Origin: JAYFQF01 sp034927285
GTDB lineage: Bacteria > Bacillota > Peptococcia > DRI-13 > UBA5745
NCBI GenBank assembly: GCA_034927285.1
Contig: JAYFQF010000023.1
Location: 1-40,220 of the forward strand
DNA: 40,220 nucleotides
Reading direction: 5' to 3'
The notes under the pieces were generated by a model that was not told where the DNA came from, made no database searches, and was given only the letters and a program-made list of their open reading frames with translations. Made by a program: the position numbers and the translations under genes. Below, piece after piece: positions 7,900 through 16,189 of this stretch (positions are counted from its first letter, which is position 1; each line of letters starts with the position of its first letter).

Positions 7900-7932
7900 G
7901 GGTGACTGGATTATTATTTTTGGTTTGCCGGA

Positions 7933-8184
7933 TTACTTGCTGCTGATTTCACCAAGCTCCTTGGCGCATTCTTTACAGACTAATTTATTATGGAAGTAGT
8001 TGACATCATTTGCGCTGCCACAGAAGATGCATGCGGGCTCGTACTTCTTTAAGACAATCTTTTCCTCGTCCACATAGATCTCAAGGGCATCTTTCAAATC
8101 AATACCCAGAGTTCTTCTCAGCTCAATGGGAATAACCACTCGGCCCAATTCGTCAACCTTCCTGACAATACCGGTAGATTTCAT
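7933..8184 (-). CDS. abrB: AbrB/SpoVT-family transition-state regulator
   Basis: This 83-residue protein has the swapped-hairpin AbrB DNA-binding domain at the N-terminus (GIVRKVDELGRVVIPIELRR). A C-terminal Cys-rich tail (Cys 52, 55, 70, 73) probably binds zinc, as is common in clostridial AbrB-like proteins. Such proteins repress post-exponential genes until Spo0A acts. An AAAGGAG site lies before the ATG. It lies between rsmI and metG as in B. subtilis, on the opposite strand, and has its own promoter. Confidence 0.92.
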   Translation of the reverse strand: MKSTGIVRKVDELGRVVIPIELRRTLGIDLKDALEIYVDEEKIVLKKYEPACIFCGSANDVNYFHNKLVCKECAKELGEISSK

Positions 8185-8232
8185 GCGTGTGCTCCTTTCT
8201 CAACCCACGTTACCTTTATTTGCATTAAGTAA

Positions 8233-8261
8233 AGAATAACAGCATTTCCAATAAAAGTCAA
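8233..8261 (-). promoter_or_regulatory. Sigma-A type promoter of abrB
   Basis: On the minus strand TTGACT (8261-8256) and TATTCT (8238-8233) are separated by 17 bases. The AT-rich surroundings and the position about 50 bases before the abrB start fit a vegetative promoter. Confidence 0.65.
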
Positions 8262-8390
8262 TATAAAAAGTGAAAAAAGACAGAAGCTGTAAATTTATAT
8301 AGAATAAAACCAGGAAAAACGCTTCAAAAACCAAAATGGAAGGAATTTACATTCAAAGTCGCGATTTATGTAAAGTATTAGGAGGTCACC

Positions 8391-10394
8391 ATGGAAAAGA
8401 AACGATTCTATATCACCACGCCTATTTATTATCCCAGCGCCAAGGCTCATATCGGTCATGGCCTGACCACGGTAACGGCCGACGCCATGATCCGTTTTAA
8501 AAAGATGCAGGGCTTCGAAACCCGTTTTTTGACCGGTATGGACGAGCATGGGCAGAAAATCGAGAAAGCGGCTGTGGCTGCCGGCAAGACGCCGCAGCAG
8601 CACGTGGATGACATGGCGGCCCTCTGGAAGAACCTCTGGAAACAACTGATGATCGAATACGACGATTTTATCCGCACCACCGAGCCCAGGCATATCAAGG
8701 CTGTGCAGAAGATTTTTCAGACAATTTACGACAAGGGCGATATTTACCTGTCGAAATATCAGGGGTGGTACTGCGTCTCCTGCGAAACCTACTTTACGGA
8801 ACGCAACGTTGGCGAAGAACATATCTGTCCGGACTGCGGCAAGCCGGTGGAGGTCATCGAAGAGGAAAGCTACTTTTTCAAGATGTCCAGATACCAGGAC
8901 CAGCTTTTGGCCTATATCGAGGCCCATCCGGATTTCATTCAGCCGGTGACCCGGCGGAACGAAATGATCAACTTTATCAAAAGCGGCCTGGAGGATCTTT
9001 GCATTTCCCGTACCTCCTTTGACTGGGGTATCCCCGTGCCGATTAACGGCAAGCACGTCATCTATGTCTGGTTTGACGCCCTGACCAACTACATCAGCGC
9101 CCTGGGTTACGGTTCCCCGGATACCGGCCTTTATGATAAATTCTGGCCTGCGGATGTCCATCTCATGGCTAAGGATATCATTCGGTTCCACTCCGTGATC
9201 TGGCCTGCGATTTTAATGGCCGCCGGTCTGCCCTTGCCGAAAAAGGTCTTTGGCCATGGCTGGGTGCTTCTGGACTCCGGAAAAATGTCCAAGTCCAAGG
9301 GCAACGTGGTGGATCCTTTGGTGCTGATCGAAAAATATGGCACTGCCGCCGTTCGTTATTTCCTGCTCCGGGATATCCCCTGCGGCCAGGACGGCTATTA
9401 TTCCGAGACGGCTCTGGTACACCGGATCAATGTGGACCTGGCCAATGATTATGGCAACCTGGTCAGCCGTACGGTAGCCATGATTGAGAAATATTTCGGC
9501 GGGCTGGCGCCGGCCTGCGGCAGCCTTGAAGCCGTCGACCGGGAACTGGAAGATCTGGCCGCCGCCGTGGTGGCGGAAGCCGCCGATTTCATGGAAAAGC
9601 TGGATTTTCCCAACGCCCTGGCCGCCGCCTTCAAGCTGATCGGCCGGGCCAATAAATACATCGATGAGACCATGCCCTGGGCACTGGCCAAGGATAAGGA
9701 GAAAGAAGAACGTTTGGGAACGGTAATGTTCCATCTGCTGGAGAGCGTAAGGATCGCCACCATGCTGCTGGGGCCGGTTATGCCGGACCTGCCGGCCAAG
9801 GTTTGGAGCCAGACCGGTCATCGCCCTGAAGAATGCCGTTTCTGGGAACAGCTGTCCTGGGGCGGCACCAAGCCCGGCCAAAGGGTCCGGAAGGGCCCGG
9901 GACTCTTCCCCCGCATTGATTGGGAGGAGGATGAGGGACCGGCCAAAGAGCAGCGGCCTCAGAGCGTAAAGTCCGGGACAAAGGAGAACCAGGCAGGAGC
10001 CGGGGCGGCGGCGGTCAACGAAAAACAGGGAGAAAAGGCCCCGGCGCAAGGCAACACTGATGAGCATAAGCCGCAGATCGAGTATGATACCTTTGCCCAG
10101 GTGGAGCTGCGGGTGGCTCAGGTATTGGCCTGTGAGAGAATCCCCAAGGCCGACAAGCTGCTGCGCCTGGAAATCGCCATCGGCGAAGAACGGCGGCAGC
10201 TGGTGGCCGGCATAGCCCAGCATTATACTCCGGAAGAAATGGTAGGGAAAAAGATCGCGGTGGTAGCAAACCTTAAGCCGGCCAAGCTCAGGGGCGTGGA
10301 ATCCCAGGGCATGCTGCTGGCCGCTTCGGAAGGAGAGCGTCTGGCGGTCATCACCCTGCCGGAGGACATGCCTTGCGGAGCGCGGATCAAATAA
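8391..10394 (+). CDS. metG: Methionyl-tRNA synthetase with C-terminal tRNA-binding domain
   Basis: A 667-residue class I synthetase that charges tRNA-Met. HIGH is at residues 20-23, the zinc knuckle uses Cys 128, 131, 146 and 149, and KMSKS is at 298-302. The anticodon-binding helices follow to about residue 510. A low-complexity linker (about 515-560) leads to a Trbp111/EMAP-type OB-fold (VELRVAQVLACERIPKADKL to SQGMLLAASEG) for non-specific tRNA binding and dimer formation. The start has an ideal TAGGAGGTCACC in front. It begins the metG-tatD-rnmV-ksgA run, with tatD 10 bases downstream. Confidence 0.97.
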   Translation: MEKKRFYITTPIYYPSAKAHIGHGLTTVTADAMIRFKKMQGFETRFLTGMDEHGQKIEKAAVAAGKTPQQHVDDMAALWKNLWKQLMIEYDDFIRTTEPRHIKAVQKIFQTIYDKGDIYLSKYQGWYCVSCETYFTERNVGEEHICPDCGKPVEVIEEESYFFKMSRYQDQLLAYIEAHPDFIQPVTRRNEMINFIKSGLEDLCISRTSFDWGIPVPINGKHVIYVWFDALTNYISALGYGSPDTGLYDKFWPADVHLMAKDIIRFHSVIWPAILMAAGLPLPKKVFGHGWVLLDSGKMSKSKGNVVDPLVLIEKYGTAAVRYFLLRDIPCGQDGYYSETALVHRINVDLANDYGNLVSRTVAMIEKYFGGLAPACGSLEAVDRELEDLAAAVVAEAADFMEKLDFPNALAAAFKLIGRANKYIDETMPWALAKDKEKEERLGTVMFHLLESVRIATMLLGPVMPDLPAKVWSQTGHRPEECRFWEQLSWGGTKPGQRVRKGPGLFPRIDWEEDEGPAKEQRPQSVKSGTKENQAGAGAAAVNEKQGEKAPAQGNTDEHKPQIEYDTFAQVELRVAQVLACERIPKADKLLRLEIAIGEERRQLVAGIAQHYTPEEMVGKKIAVVANLKPAKLRGVESQGMLLAASEGERLAVITLPEDMPCGARIK

Positions 10395-10404
10395 AGGAGC
10401 GCAA

Positions 10405-11262
10405 ATGTTTTTTGATACTCATGCCCATGTGGACGACGAAGTTTTTTTGACAGACCAGGCAGAGGTGATCCGGCGGGCCTATGACAGCGGCGTTACCCGC
10501 TTTGTCAATATCGGCTGCAGCCGTCAGGCCGCGTTAAATACCCTGGAGCTGGTGGAAAAGTACGATTTTATCTACGGCACGGTGGGGCTTCACCCCCACG
10601 ATGCCAAGGAGATGACGCCGGCTCTGCTGGAGGAGTTTCGGACCTGGGCCGGCCATCCCAAAATTTTAGCCCTGGGGGAAATCGGCCTGGATTATTAGTA
10701 TGACCTGTCTCCCCGGGAAACCCAAAGGGAGGTTTTCCGCCGGCAGATCCGTCTGGCCAAAGAGCTTTCCCTGCCCATCACCATCCATGACCGGGACGCC
10801 CACCAGGATACCTTTGATATTCTGACGGAAGAAAAAGCCTGGGAAAACGGCGGGATCTTCCATTGCTATTCCGGCAGTGAGGAAATGGCCCGGGAGATCG
10901 TCAAACGAGGTTTTTATCTTTCCTTTTCCGGCTCCGTAACGTTTAAGAATGCGGAGAAGCTCCGGCGGGCCGCGGCAGCGGTACCCCCAGACCGGATTTT
11001 GATCGAGACGGACAGCCCTTATCTTACGCCGGTGCCCTTCCGGGGCCGGCGCAACGAACCGGCCCTGGTGGTAAATACCGCGGCGGCCCTGGCAGAGCTG
11101 AGAGGCGTGAGCCTGGAGGAGATGGCCCGCCTTACCTGGGAAAACGGCTGCCGGGCCTACGGCCTGCCCGAGGATACCTGGCCCGGCGCCCTTGGGGCTT
11201 CCGGAAAAGCCGCGGCAAAAAGACCGGCTGCGGAAACGGCCGGCCCCAAAGAGCGGATCTGA
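10405..11262 (+). pseudogene. tatD: TatD-family metal-dependent hydrolase interrupted by an amber codon
   Basis: The frame is that of TatD (B. subtilis YabD), a metal-dependent 3'-5' DNase. The metal ligands are all present: HAH near the N-terminus, Glu in GEIGLDY, His in ITIHDRD, His in FHCYSG, and Asp in ETDSPYL. Codon 98 (10696-10698) is TAG, where relatives normally have Tyr or His after GLDY. The frame then continues undisturbed for 187 codons with a full family match, so one base change would restore it. It may be a recent null mutation, a sequencing error, or a suppressed stop. A low-complexity tail of about 30 residues ends the protein. AAAGGAGC precedes the ATG. Confidence 0.85.
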
Positions 11263-11305
11263 TCCAAAACCGGGAGCAGGCAAAAGAAAGACGGGAGCAG
11301 AGGAT

Positions 11306-11899
11306 ATGGATGAACAGGAACTGCCCCTGATCCGGGAAGTCGTCGTGGTGGAAGGCAAAGACGATGTGGCCGCCGTAAAACGGGCTTGCCGGGCAGAGGT
11401 TTTAACCACCAGCGGACTTGGGCTCAGCCGCCGGCGGTTGGAGGAGATCCGCCGGGCTCAGGAGCACTGCGGCGTGATCGTATTCACAGACCCCGACGGC
11501 CCCGGGGCAAAGATCCGCCAGCAGATCGACCGGGCGGTGCCCGGCTGCCGGCATGCTTTCCTGTATAAAGACCGCAAAGCCAAGTCCGGCCCCGTTGGGG
11601 TGGAATACGCTTCGCCGGAGGAAATCCGCCGGGCCTTGGTTAAGGCCGCCCCCGGGGCCTGGACGGAGAAAGCGTCCCGGTGTTCCCAAGGCCGGGAAAA
11701 GGGCGGCGACGCCTTTTGCATGGCCGATTTGCTGGCCCTGGGCCTTGCCGGCGGCCCCGACGCGCAAAAAAGGCGGGATGAAGTTGCCCGTATTCTTGGC
11801 TTGGGGCAGACCAACAGCAAACAGTTCCTGGGAAGGCTGAATCGTTACGGCATCAGTCCGCAGGAGTTTGCCGACGCGGTGAAGAAAGCGGGCCTGTAG
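11306..11899 (+). CDS. rnmV: Ribonuclease M5
   Basis: This 197-residue protein carries a Toprim domain: VVVEGKDDVAAVK with the catalytic Glu at about residue 16, and FTDPDGPGAKIR with the Asp-x-Asp motif. The C-terminal part (LNRYGISPQEFADAVKKAGL) is the RNase M5-specific region. The enzyme matures 5S rRNA precursors with help from ribosomal protein L18. The ATG at 11306 is preceded by GGGAG and removes a basic extension that is not family-like. Its place between tatD and ksgA is standard, but the yabE gene found there in B. subtilis is missing. Confidence 0.9.
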   Translation: MDEQELPLIREVVVVEGKDDVAAVKRACRAEVLTTSGLGLSRRRLEEIRRAQEHCGVIVFTDPDGPGAKIRQQIDRAVPGCRHAFLYKDRKAKSGPVGVEYASPEEIRRALVKAAPGAWTEKASRCSQGREKGGDAFCMADLLALGLAGGPDAQKRRDEVARILGLGQTNSKQFLGRLNRYGISPQEFADAVKKAGL

Positions 11900-11962
11900 A
11901 CCCGGACCTTTTTGGGACAGGCCCGGAATTCGGGACAAAAAAAGGCAGCGAAAGGAATTTTC

Positions 11963-12820
11963 ATGGTCAAAGAAAACCCGGTACAGACAATGCTGAAAGA
12001 CCGGCAGTTTAAATACAAAAAACAGCTGGGTCAGAATTTCCTCTTCAACAGCTTTATTTTGAATCAAATTGCCGATGAAGGCGGCATAGAAGAAGGAGAT
12101 CTGGTCATCGAGGCCGGCGCCGGCGCCGGTACCCTGACGGAGGTCATGGCAGCCCGGGGCGCCCGGGTGATCGCCGTGGAATTCGACCGGGCCCTGATGC
12201 CGGTCCTGGAAGAGCGATTCAAGGATGAAGCCGCGGTGGAATTGATTCAGGGAGATGTGATGACCCTGGATCTGGACCGGCTGGCCCGGGATCTGGGCCG
12301 GGAAGACTATAAAATCATAGCCAATCTGCCCTATCAGATCTCCACGCCTTTTTTAACCCGGATGTTCCGGCAGTTGGAGGGTCTTACCGGCGGTGCTGTG
12401 ATGGTGCAAAAGGAGGTGGCCATGAAAGTAACGGCAGAACCGGGCCGGGAGGGCTATGGTATGCTGTCCCTGGCGGCGGCCGGCTTCGGCAGGGTGGAGC
12501 TGGCTTTTGTGCTGGAGCCGGAGTATTTTACCCCGCCGCCGCCGGTAGACTCGGCGGTGATTTCTTTTCGCCGCCAGCGCCCGAAGCTGGGCGCCGATGA
12601 AAAGGCCTTATGGCTGATGATCCGGGGCGTGATGAACCAGCGCCGCAAAAACATCATGAATGGGCTGAAGTCTTTGGGGGCCTTTCAGCCGAAAAACGGA
12701 CTGAGCTGGCCGGAAGTGTTGGAGGTTGCGGGGATTTCCGGCCAATGCCGGGGAGAAACGCTGAGTTTGGACCAATTTGCCGCGATCGCTTCAGCGGCAG
12801 GTTTCGACGAACAGGAGTAG
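11963..12820 (+). CDS. rsmA: 16S rRNA dimethyladenosine transferase RsmA
   Basis: A 285-residue KsgA/RsmA enzyme that dimethylates A1518 and A1519 of 16S rRNA using S-adenosylmethionine. The family start KKQLGQNFL, the cofactor loop EAGAGAGTLT, the acidic VEFDRAL and the catalytic ANLPYQIS are all present, as is the C-terminal MNQRRKNIMNGL helix. The chosen ATG has AAAGGA upstream; an upstream frame extension has no family features. In B. subtilis yabG comes next, but here a chemoreceptor-like gene follows after 28 bases. Confidence 0.95.
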   Translation: MVKENPVQTMLKDRQFKYKKQLGQNFLFNSFILNQIADEGGIEEGDLVIEAGAGAGTLTEVMAARGARVIAVEFDRALMPVLEERFKDEAAVELIQGDVMTLDLDRLARDLGREDYKIIANLPYQISTPFLTRMFRQLEGLTGGAVMVQKEVAMKVTAEPGREGYGMLSLAAAGFGRVELAFVLEPEYFTPPPPVDSAVISFRRQRPKLGADEKALWLMIRGVMNQRRKNIMNGLKSLGAFQPKNGLSWPEVLEVAGISGQCRGETLSLDQFAAIASAAGFDEQE

Positions 12821-12848
12821 GCGCTAATGTGTAGGGGAGGATGCTAAT

Positions 12849-13715
12849 ATGGGTGATGTGATCAGGGCTAATCGTGAGGTTTTGGAAAGTTTTCGGCGGA
12901 TTGCTCCATTTTTTTCCTCTATTTTGGAAGAGGACCTGGGCATTTTTGTGTATGACCGGAAAGAGCTGCTGGTTTATGTTCCTTCCTCCAAGATCGACCT
13001 GGGATTAAAACCAGGGTCGCCGGTAAAGGCAGGGACTATGCCCGACAGATGCATGAACGGCCGCATCCGTCTGGTAACCCTGGTGGGAGCGGAAAAATCC
13101 AGGGTGAAGATCCCTTATCTGAGCGTGGCCACACCGATCCTGGATAAAGAAGAGGTGATCGGCTGCGTGATTACCAATCAGACCCTGGACGTGTATTATA
13201 AAATCATGGAGGTTTCCCAGGCCCTGGCCCTGGCCGCGGAGGATCTGGGCAAATCCATTGTCAACGTACAGAAAAATGCCAATGATCTGGAAAAACGGGC
13301 CAATTCCCTGAACGAAATGGAAAGCATGCTGCAGACCAATGTGAAAGAAAGCGCCGAGGTGGTTACCTTTGTGCAGAATCTGGCCCAGCAGACCAATCTT
13401 TTGGGGATCAACGCCGCCATCGAGGCGGCCAGGGCAGGTCAATACGGCAAGGGCTTCAATGTGGTGGCCAACGAAATCCGCACCATGGCTAATAACAGCA
13501 GCCAATCCGTGGATAACATCACCACCAACTTAACAAGTATCAAAAGAGAGATCGGACGGCTTTCCCAGTTCTCAAAGGAGATCGAAAGCAACGTATGCCA
13601 TCAGGTAGGGGCCATCGAAGAAATCCAGCAGGCGGTGGACTCTCTGAATTCCGTTGCCAGGGAACTGGTCAGTATCTCTCAAAAAATGTATAGCATTACC
13701 GACAGCGTATTATAA
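12849..13715 (+). CDS. Soluble methyl-accepting chemotaxis-type signalling protein
   Basis: This 288-residue protein has no membrane segment. The C-terminal half is a chemoreceptor signalling hairpin: the tip AQQTNLLGINAAIEAARAG starts near residue 178 and is followed by FNVVANEIRTMA. The first 120 or so residues look like a small PAS/GAF-like or cytoplasmic sensor fold (ILEEDLGIFVYD, SVATPILDKEEVIG). The antiparallel coiled coil is short compared with classical receptors. It may couple to CheA/CheW in the cytoplasm or act as a dimeric sensor of its own. An AGGGGAGG site precedes the ATG. The gene is not part of the B. subtilis version of this neighbourhood. Confidence 0.8.
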   Translation: MGDVIRANREVLESFRRIAPFFSSILEEDLGIFVYDRKELLVYVPSSKIDLGLKPGSPVKAGTMPDRCMNGRIRLVTLVGAEKSRVKIPYLSVATPILDKEEVIGCVITNQTLDVYYKIMEVSQALALAAEDLGKSIVNVQKNANDLEKRANSLNEMESMLQTNVKESAEVVTFVQNLAQQTNLLGINAAIEAARAGQYGKGFNVVANEIRTMANNSSQSVDNITTNLTSIKREIGRLSQFSKEIESNVCHQVGAIEEIQQAVDSLNSVARELVSISQKMYSITDSVL

Positions 13716-13775
13716 TACGGCAAAAATCCCGCGGCAAAAGCCCGCAGCCTTGAATGTGCGGTAGCCGCCATGGTA

Positions 13776-13819
13776 AGACGCTCCATCCTATCGTGTGGGA
13801 TAAAAAATAGAAAGCGTCT
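13776..13819. repeat. Inverted repeat between convergent genes
   Basis: AGACGCT (13776-13782) and AGCGTCT (13813-13819) pair perfectly and overlap the stop codon of the minus-strand DHHW-like gene. No T-run follows on either strand, so a terminator role is uncertain. It could also mark one edge of the inserted segment. Confidence 0.3.
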
Positions 13820-14756
13820 ATTGGACCCAATCGGCATTTTTGCCGTTATAGTCAGTGGAGATTATTGCCTGATAATCACGGATGCAAACTACGATGTCCG
13901 GCTGATACTCATTGATGAAACCGCCGAGGGACATGCCTTTGTAATGGCGCATGTCCAGCGAATACATCGTGTTAAAGCCGTAATACATGATACATTCCAC
14001 GGCGTTAGTAAAGCTGTCCCCATAGATCAGAATACTCGGCAGTTCTTCACGACCTGTGTCAATCACGGTGCTTGCGACATCGCCGCCCATATAAAGCCAG
14101 TACAGCACAGTGTCCCATTGGCTTGAAGGCATGGAGTATACAGTGGGTTCTGCCTGGACTCCGTTGTCGGTTCGCGTAAAGGGGACGGAGACTGTCGGCG
14201 TCAGGATCGAAAGCGTTTCGCCGTTTTGCCACAGGTTGAACAGCTTTCTCGTGCGCGAACCGAGATACTGATTTGGAAGTTCCGTTATCTCGCCGTCGCC
14301 GTCGCCCATAATTGTCAGATCAAGGCCGGTATCCTCGTTTATCTGCTCCATTATCGCAAGATATGTCAGATAGGCCCCGTATATGCTGAAATGGTTGTCG
14401 ATGGCGGAGGTTAAATAATCCGCCCACCCCAGGCTCTTAAACGTAAGTCCCATATCGATGAAGTTTATGCCGGCATTGTCCAGCGCCGTCGTCACGGCGG
14501 CAATTGACGCTTCGGTGTACTCTCTTCGACTGTTGAGATATGGCGGATACGCATCCTCATAGAAAACGTACTGGCACGGCACGCCGACATAATAGTAGCT
14601 GCCGCCGTAGCTCTCGGCCACGGCAGCGACGGAGGCGACATTTTCCGCAAGCTGCCGGGCCTCTGCGGTGATTTTCGACTGGTCTGCCGTCTCAAAATCA
14701 TTCCAGGGAAGCAATACGCCGTCGGTCACGACAACATCGATACTGCTAAATACCAT
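13818..14756 (-). CDS. DHHW/AlgX-like (SGNH-type) protein, probably N-terminally truncated
   Basis: A 312-residue product. The segment AIDNHFSIYGAYLTY corresponds to the D-H-H-W motif region of clostridial DHHW proteins, and SILIYGDSFTNAVE near the end matches their second conserved block. Relatives are usually longer, with an N-terminal membrane segment or signal peptide, and often sit beside MBOAT acyltransferases, where they probably help to acetylate cell-surface polymers. Here there is no signal sequence, no MBOAT partner, and a stop codon lies two codons before the first ATG, so this is likely a remnant. Base composition is less GC-rich than the flanking housekeeping genes, consistent with acquisition. 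Confidence 0.6.
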   Translation of the reverse strand: MVFSSIDVVVTDGVLLPWNDFETADQSKITAEARQLAENVASVAAVAESYGGSYYYVGVPCQYVFYEDAYPPYLNSRREYTEASIAAVTTALDNAGINFIDMGLTFKSLGWADYLTSAIDNHFSIYGAYLTYLAIMEQINEDTGLDLTIMGDGDGEITELPNQYLGSRTRKLFNLWQNGETLSILTPTVSVPFTRTDNGVQAEPTVYSMPSSQWDTVLYWLYMGGDVASTVIDTGREELPSILIYGDSFTNAVECIMYYGFNTMYSLDMRHYKGMSLGGFINEYQPDIVVCIRDYQAIISTDYNGKNADWVQ

Positions 14757-14796
14757 GGAGTCTTAATCCTTTTTTTCGCAGTCTGCTCTATGTGTC

Positions 14797-14865
14797 TTAA
14801 AGCGCTTCGGCGGGTAGTCTTACCTCCGGCACATCCGGCAGGCTCTCAAAGGGTTCTCTACTCAT
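14797..14865 (-). CDS. Possible 22-residue small ORF upstream of the DHHW-like gene
   Basis: MSREPFESLPDVPEVRLPAEAL is preceded by AAAGGGG nine bases before the ATG. The same frame is open further upstream to an ATG near 14900. It may be a leader peptide or the end of a decayed gene. I do not recognise the sequence. Confidence 0.25.
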   Translation of the reverse strand: MSREPFESLPDVPEVRLPAEAL

Positions 14866-14897
14866 CGAATTGGTCCCCTTTCGCTGGATTGAAGGCA

Positions 14898-14926
14898 TAA
14901 AAAAGCCGCTGCGCTCTCTCACTGCG
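14898..14926 (-). terminator. Weak minus-strand terminator
   Basis: On the minus strand GCCGC and GCGGC (5 bp) enclose a 14-base loop and are followed by TTTTTT. It lies right at the end of the protein-like fragment that stops at 14919. Confidence 0.35.
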
Positions 14927-15052
14927 GCAGAGGGCCTGATCTGATTTTAATACTCTTCAGGTAATCGCCGTATTCACCGGCAATAAAGTCATTATATCGG
15001 AAAGCGCTGAATAAATCTATTGCTTTCGGAATCCGGCAAATAATAAGCGGTA
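14919..15052 (-). pseudogene. Unrecognised gene remnant, 3' end
   Basis: The minus-strand frame ending at TGA 14921-14919 reads protein-like sequence (for example FRYNDFIAGEYGDYLKSIKI) back to a stop near 15055, with no start codon. A terminator-like hairpin follows immediately. It looks like the tail of a destroyed gene, but the family is not known to me. Confidence 0.3.
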
Positions 15053-15084
15053 ACCAAGGTTAATCACCCTGGTTACCGCTTATT
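15042..15084. repeat. Long perfect hairpin in the mcp-yabG interval
   Basis: AATAAGCGGTAACCA (15042-15056) and TGGTTACCGCTTATT (15070-15084) pair over 15 bp with a 13-base loop. No T-run follows. It lies between two protein-like fragments and could be a mobile-element end or a recombination scar. Confidence 0.6.
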
Positions 15085-15090
15085 CTCAAA

Positions 15091-15186
15091 TCAGTCCCGC
15101 TGGACAGATGCCTGTAAATCGTAATTTCGTGCTAAGCCCGTTTTACGGACACCCGCCTGAACTGCGGGGCTTTTTTCTTTCCCTGT
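15091..15186 (-). pseudogene. Second unrecognised gene fragment
   Basis: The minus-strand frame ending at TGA 15093-15091 reads protein-like sequence (GVRKTGLARNYDLQASVQRD). It has no start codon and no recognisable family. With the fragment at 14919-15052 it suggests a decayed insertion next to yabG. Confidence 0.25.
15133..15177 (+). terminator. Orphan plus-strand terminator-like hairpin
   Basis: AAGCCCG and CGGGGCTT-type arms are followed by TTTTTTCTTT. No plus-strand gene ends nearby, so it may close a small RNA or be a relic of the decayed insert. Confidence 0.3.
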
Positions 15187-15234
15187 AACACCGGCCGGGT
15201 CCCGCCGGCCTGAAAAAGGCCGAGGGGTACGTTC

Positions 15235-15262
15235 ACCGAATCCTTCCTTTCCACATATGATG
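15235..15262 (+). promoter_or_regulatory. Candidate sigma-K type promoter of yabG
   Basis: An AC pair (15235-15236), 17 bases, then CATATGATG (15254-15262) fits the late mother-cell sigma pattern AC-N16/17-CATANNNT. In B. subtilis yabG is transcribed by sigma-K. Confidence 0.45.
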
Positions 15263-15293
15263 CTTTAGACATCGGGGCTGGGGGGGGAGCGGC

Positions 15294-16184
15294 ATGGCGG
15301 GCAGAATCGCACCGGGGGACGTTGTTGCCAGAATTTCACATCAGCAGGATATTTTATTTCGCGTCATGGAGATCTGCACCGTGGAAGGCAAGGGAACCCA
15401 GGCGATCCTGAAGGGCCTGGACGTGCGTCTGGCGGCGGACGCGCCTCTTTCCGACCTGGTAAAAAAGAATCCTTCGGAAATCAGCCGCAGCCGCCAGGCC
15501 TACATCCGGAAAAACAGCGATCTGATGCGGCGGATTTTTGAACGCCGGGCGGAAGATCATTCCCGGGTGTTCATGCGGGGGCCGTTTTCCACCGTGATCG
15601 CCGGCAGCCAGGAGCGGGACTTTTTCGAGCTGCCGGGGACGGTCCTCCATCTGGACGGAGATAAGGAATATCTGGATATTTGCCGGGCCACCTACAGCCA
15701 GCTGGGGATCAAAGCCAACACCCTTTCGGTATCGGAAAAAAAACAGCCGGAAGTGGTGATTGATTATCTCAAGCAGTATAAGCCGGACATCCTGATTCTG
15801 ACCGGTCACGACGGACTGATCAAAAACAATAAAGAATTCCGGGATATCAAGAATTATCGCCATTCCCGTTATTTTGCGGAAGCGGTAATCAAGGCTCGGG
15901 AGTATGAGCCCAACCGGGACGATCTGATTATTTTTGCCGGGGCCTGTCAGTCCCATTATGAGGCGCTGATCGACGCCGGCGCCAATTTTGCCAGTTCGCC
16001 GGGACGCGTGCTGATTCATGCTTTTGATCCGGTTTTCCTGGCGGAGAAGCTGGCATATACCTCGATTTTTGACGTGCTGTCTTTGCGGGATATTTTAAGC
16101 AATACCATCACCGGGACGGAGGGGGTGGGCGGGATTGAGACGCGAGGGTGTCTCCGGCTCGGTTTCCCCAAAGGCAGCTATTGA
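15294..16184 (+). CDS. yabG: Sporulation-specific protease YabG
   Basis: A 296-residue protein matching YabG over its whole length, with the conserved blocks VLHLDGDKEYL, ILTGHDG, FAGACQSHYEA and AGANFASSPGR. YabG is a cysteine-type protease made in the mother cell that trims spore coat and cortex-associated proteins late in sporulation (and pre-pro-CspA in C. difficile). A GGGGGAG site lies before the ATG. The gene follows ksgA in many Firmicutes; here a chemoreceptor-like gene and a decayed insert lie in between. Confidence 0.95.
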   Translation: MAGRIAPGDVVARISHQQDILFRVMEICTVEGKGTQAILKGLDVRLAADAPLSDLVKKNPSEISRSRQAYIRKNSDLMRRIFERRAEDHSRVFMRGPFSTVIAGSQERDFFELPGTVLHLDGDKEYLDICRATYSQLGIKANTLSVSEKKQPEVVIDYLKQYKPDILILTGHDGLIKNNKEFRDIKNYRHSRYFAEAVIKAREYEPNRDDLIIFAGACQSHYEALIDAGANFASSPGRVLIHAFDPVFLAEKLAYTSIFDVLSLRDILSNTITGTEGVGGIETRGCLRLGFPKGSY

Positions 16185-16189
16185 AAGAC

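Noticed and set aside
9213..10223. Long minus-strand open frame over metG
   Set aside because: metG is unambiguous on the plus strand, and the antisense frame has no ribosome site or domain.
10696..10698. Pyrrolysine or a reassigned amber codon in tatD
   Set aside because: TAG is used as a normal stop by several genes here (decarboxylase, rnmV, rsmA, cas1, activase), and homologues have Tyr or His at this place. There is no sign of the downstream pyrrolysine insertion elements.
13770..14126. Plus-strand open frame antisense to the DHHW-like gene
   Set aside because: The minus frame has the DHHW and GDSF-type motifs; the plus frame has none.
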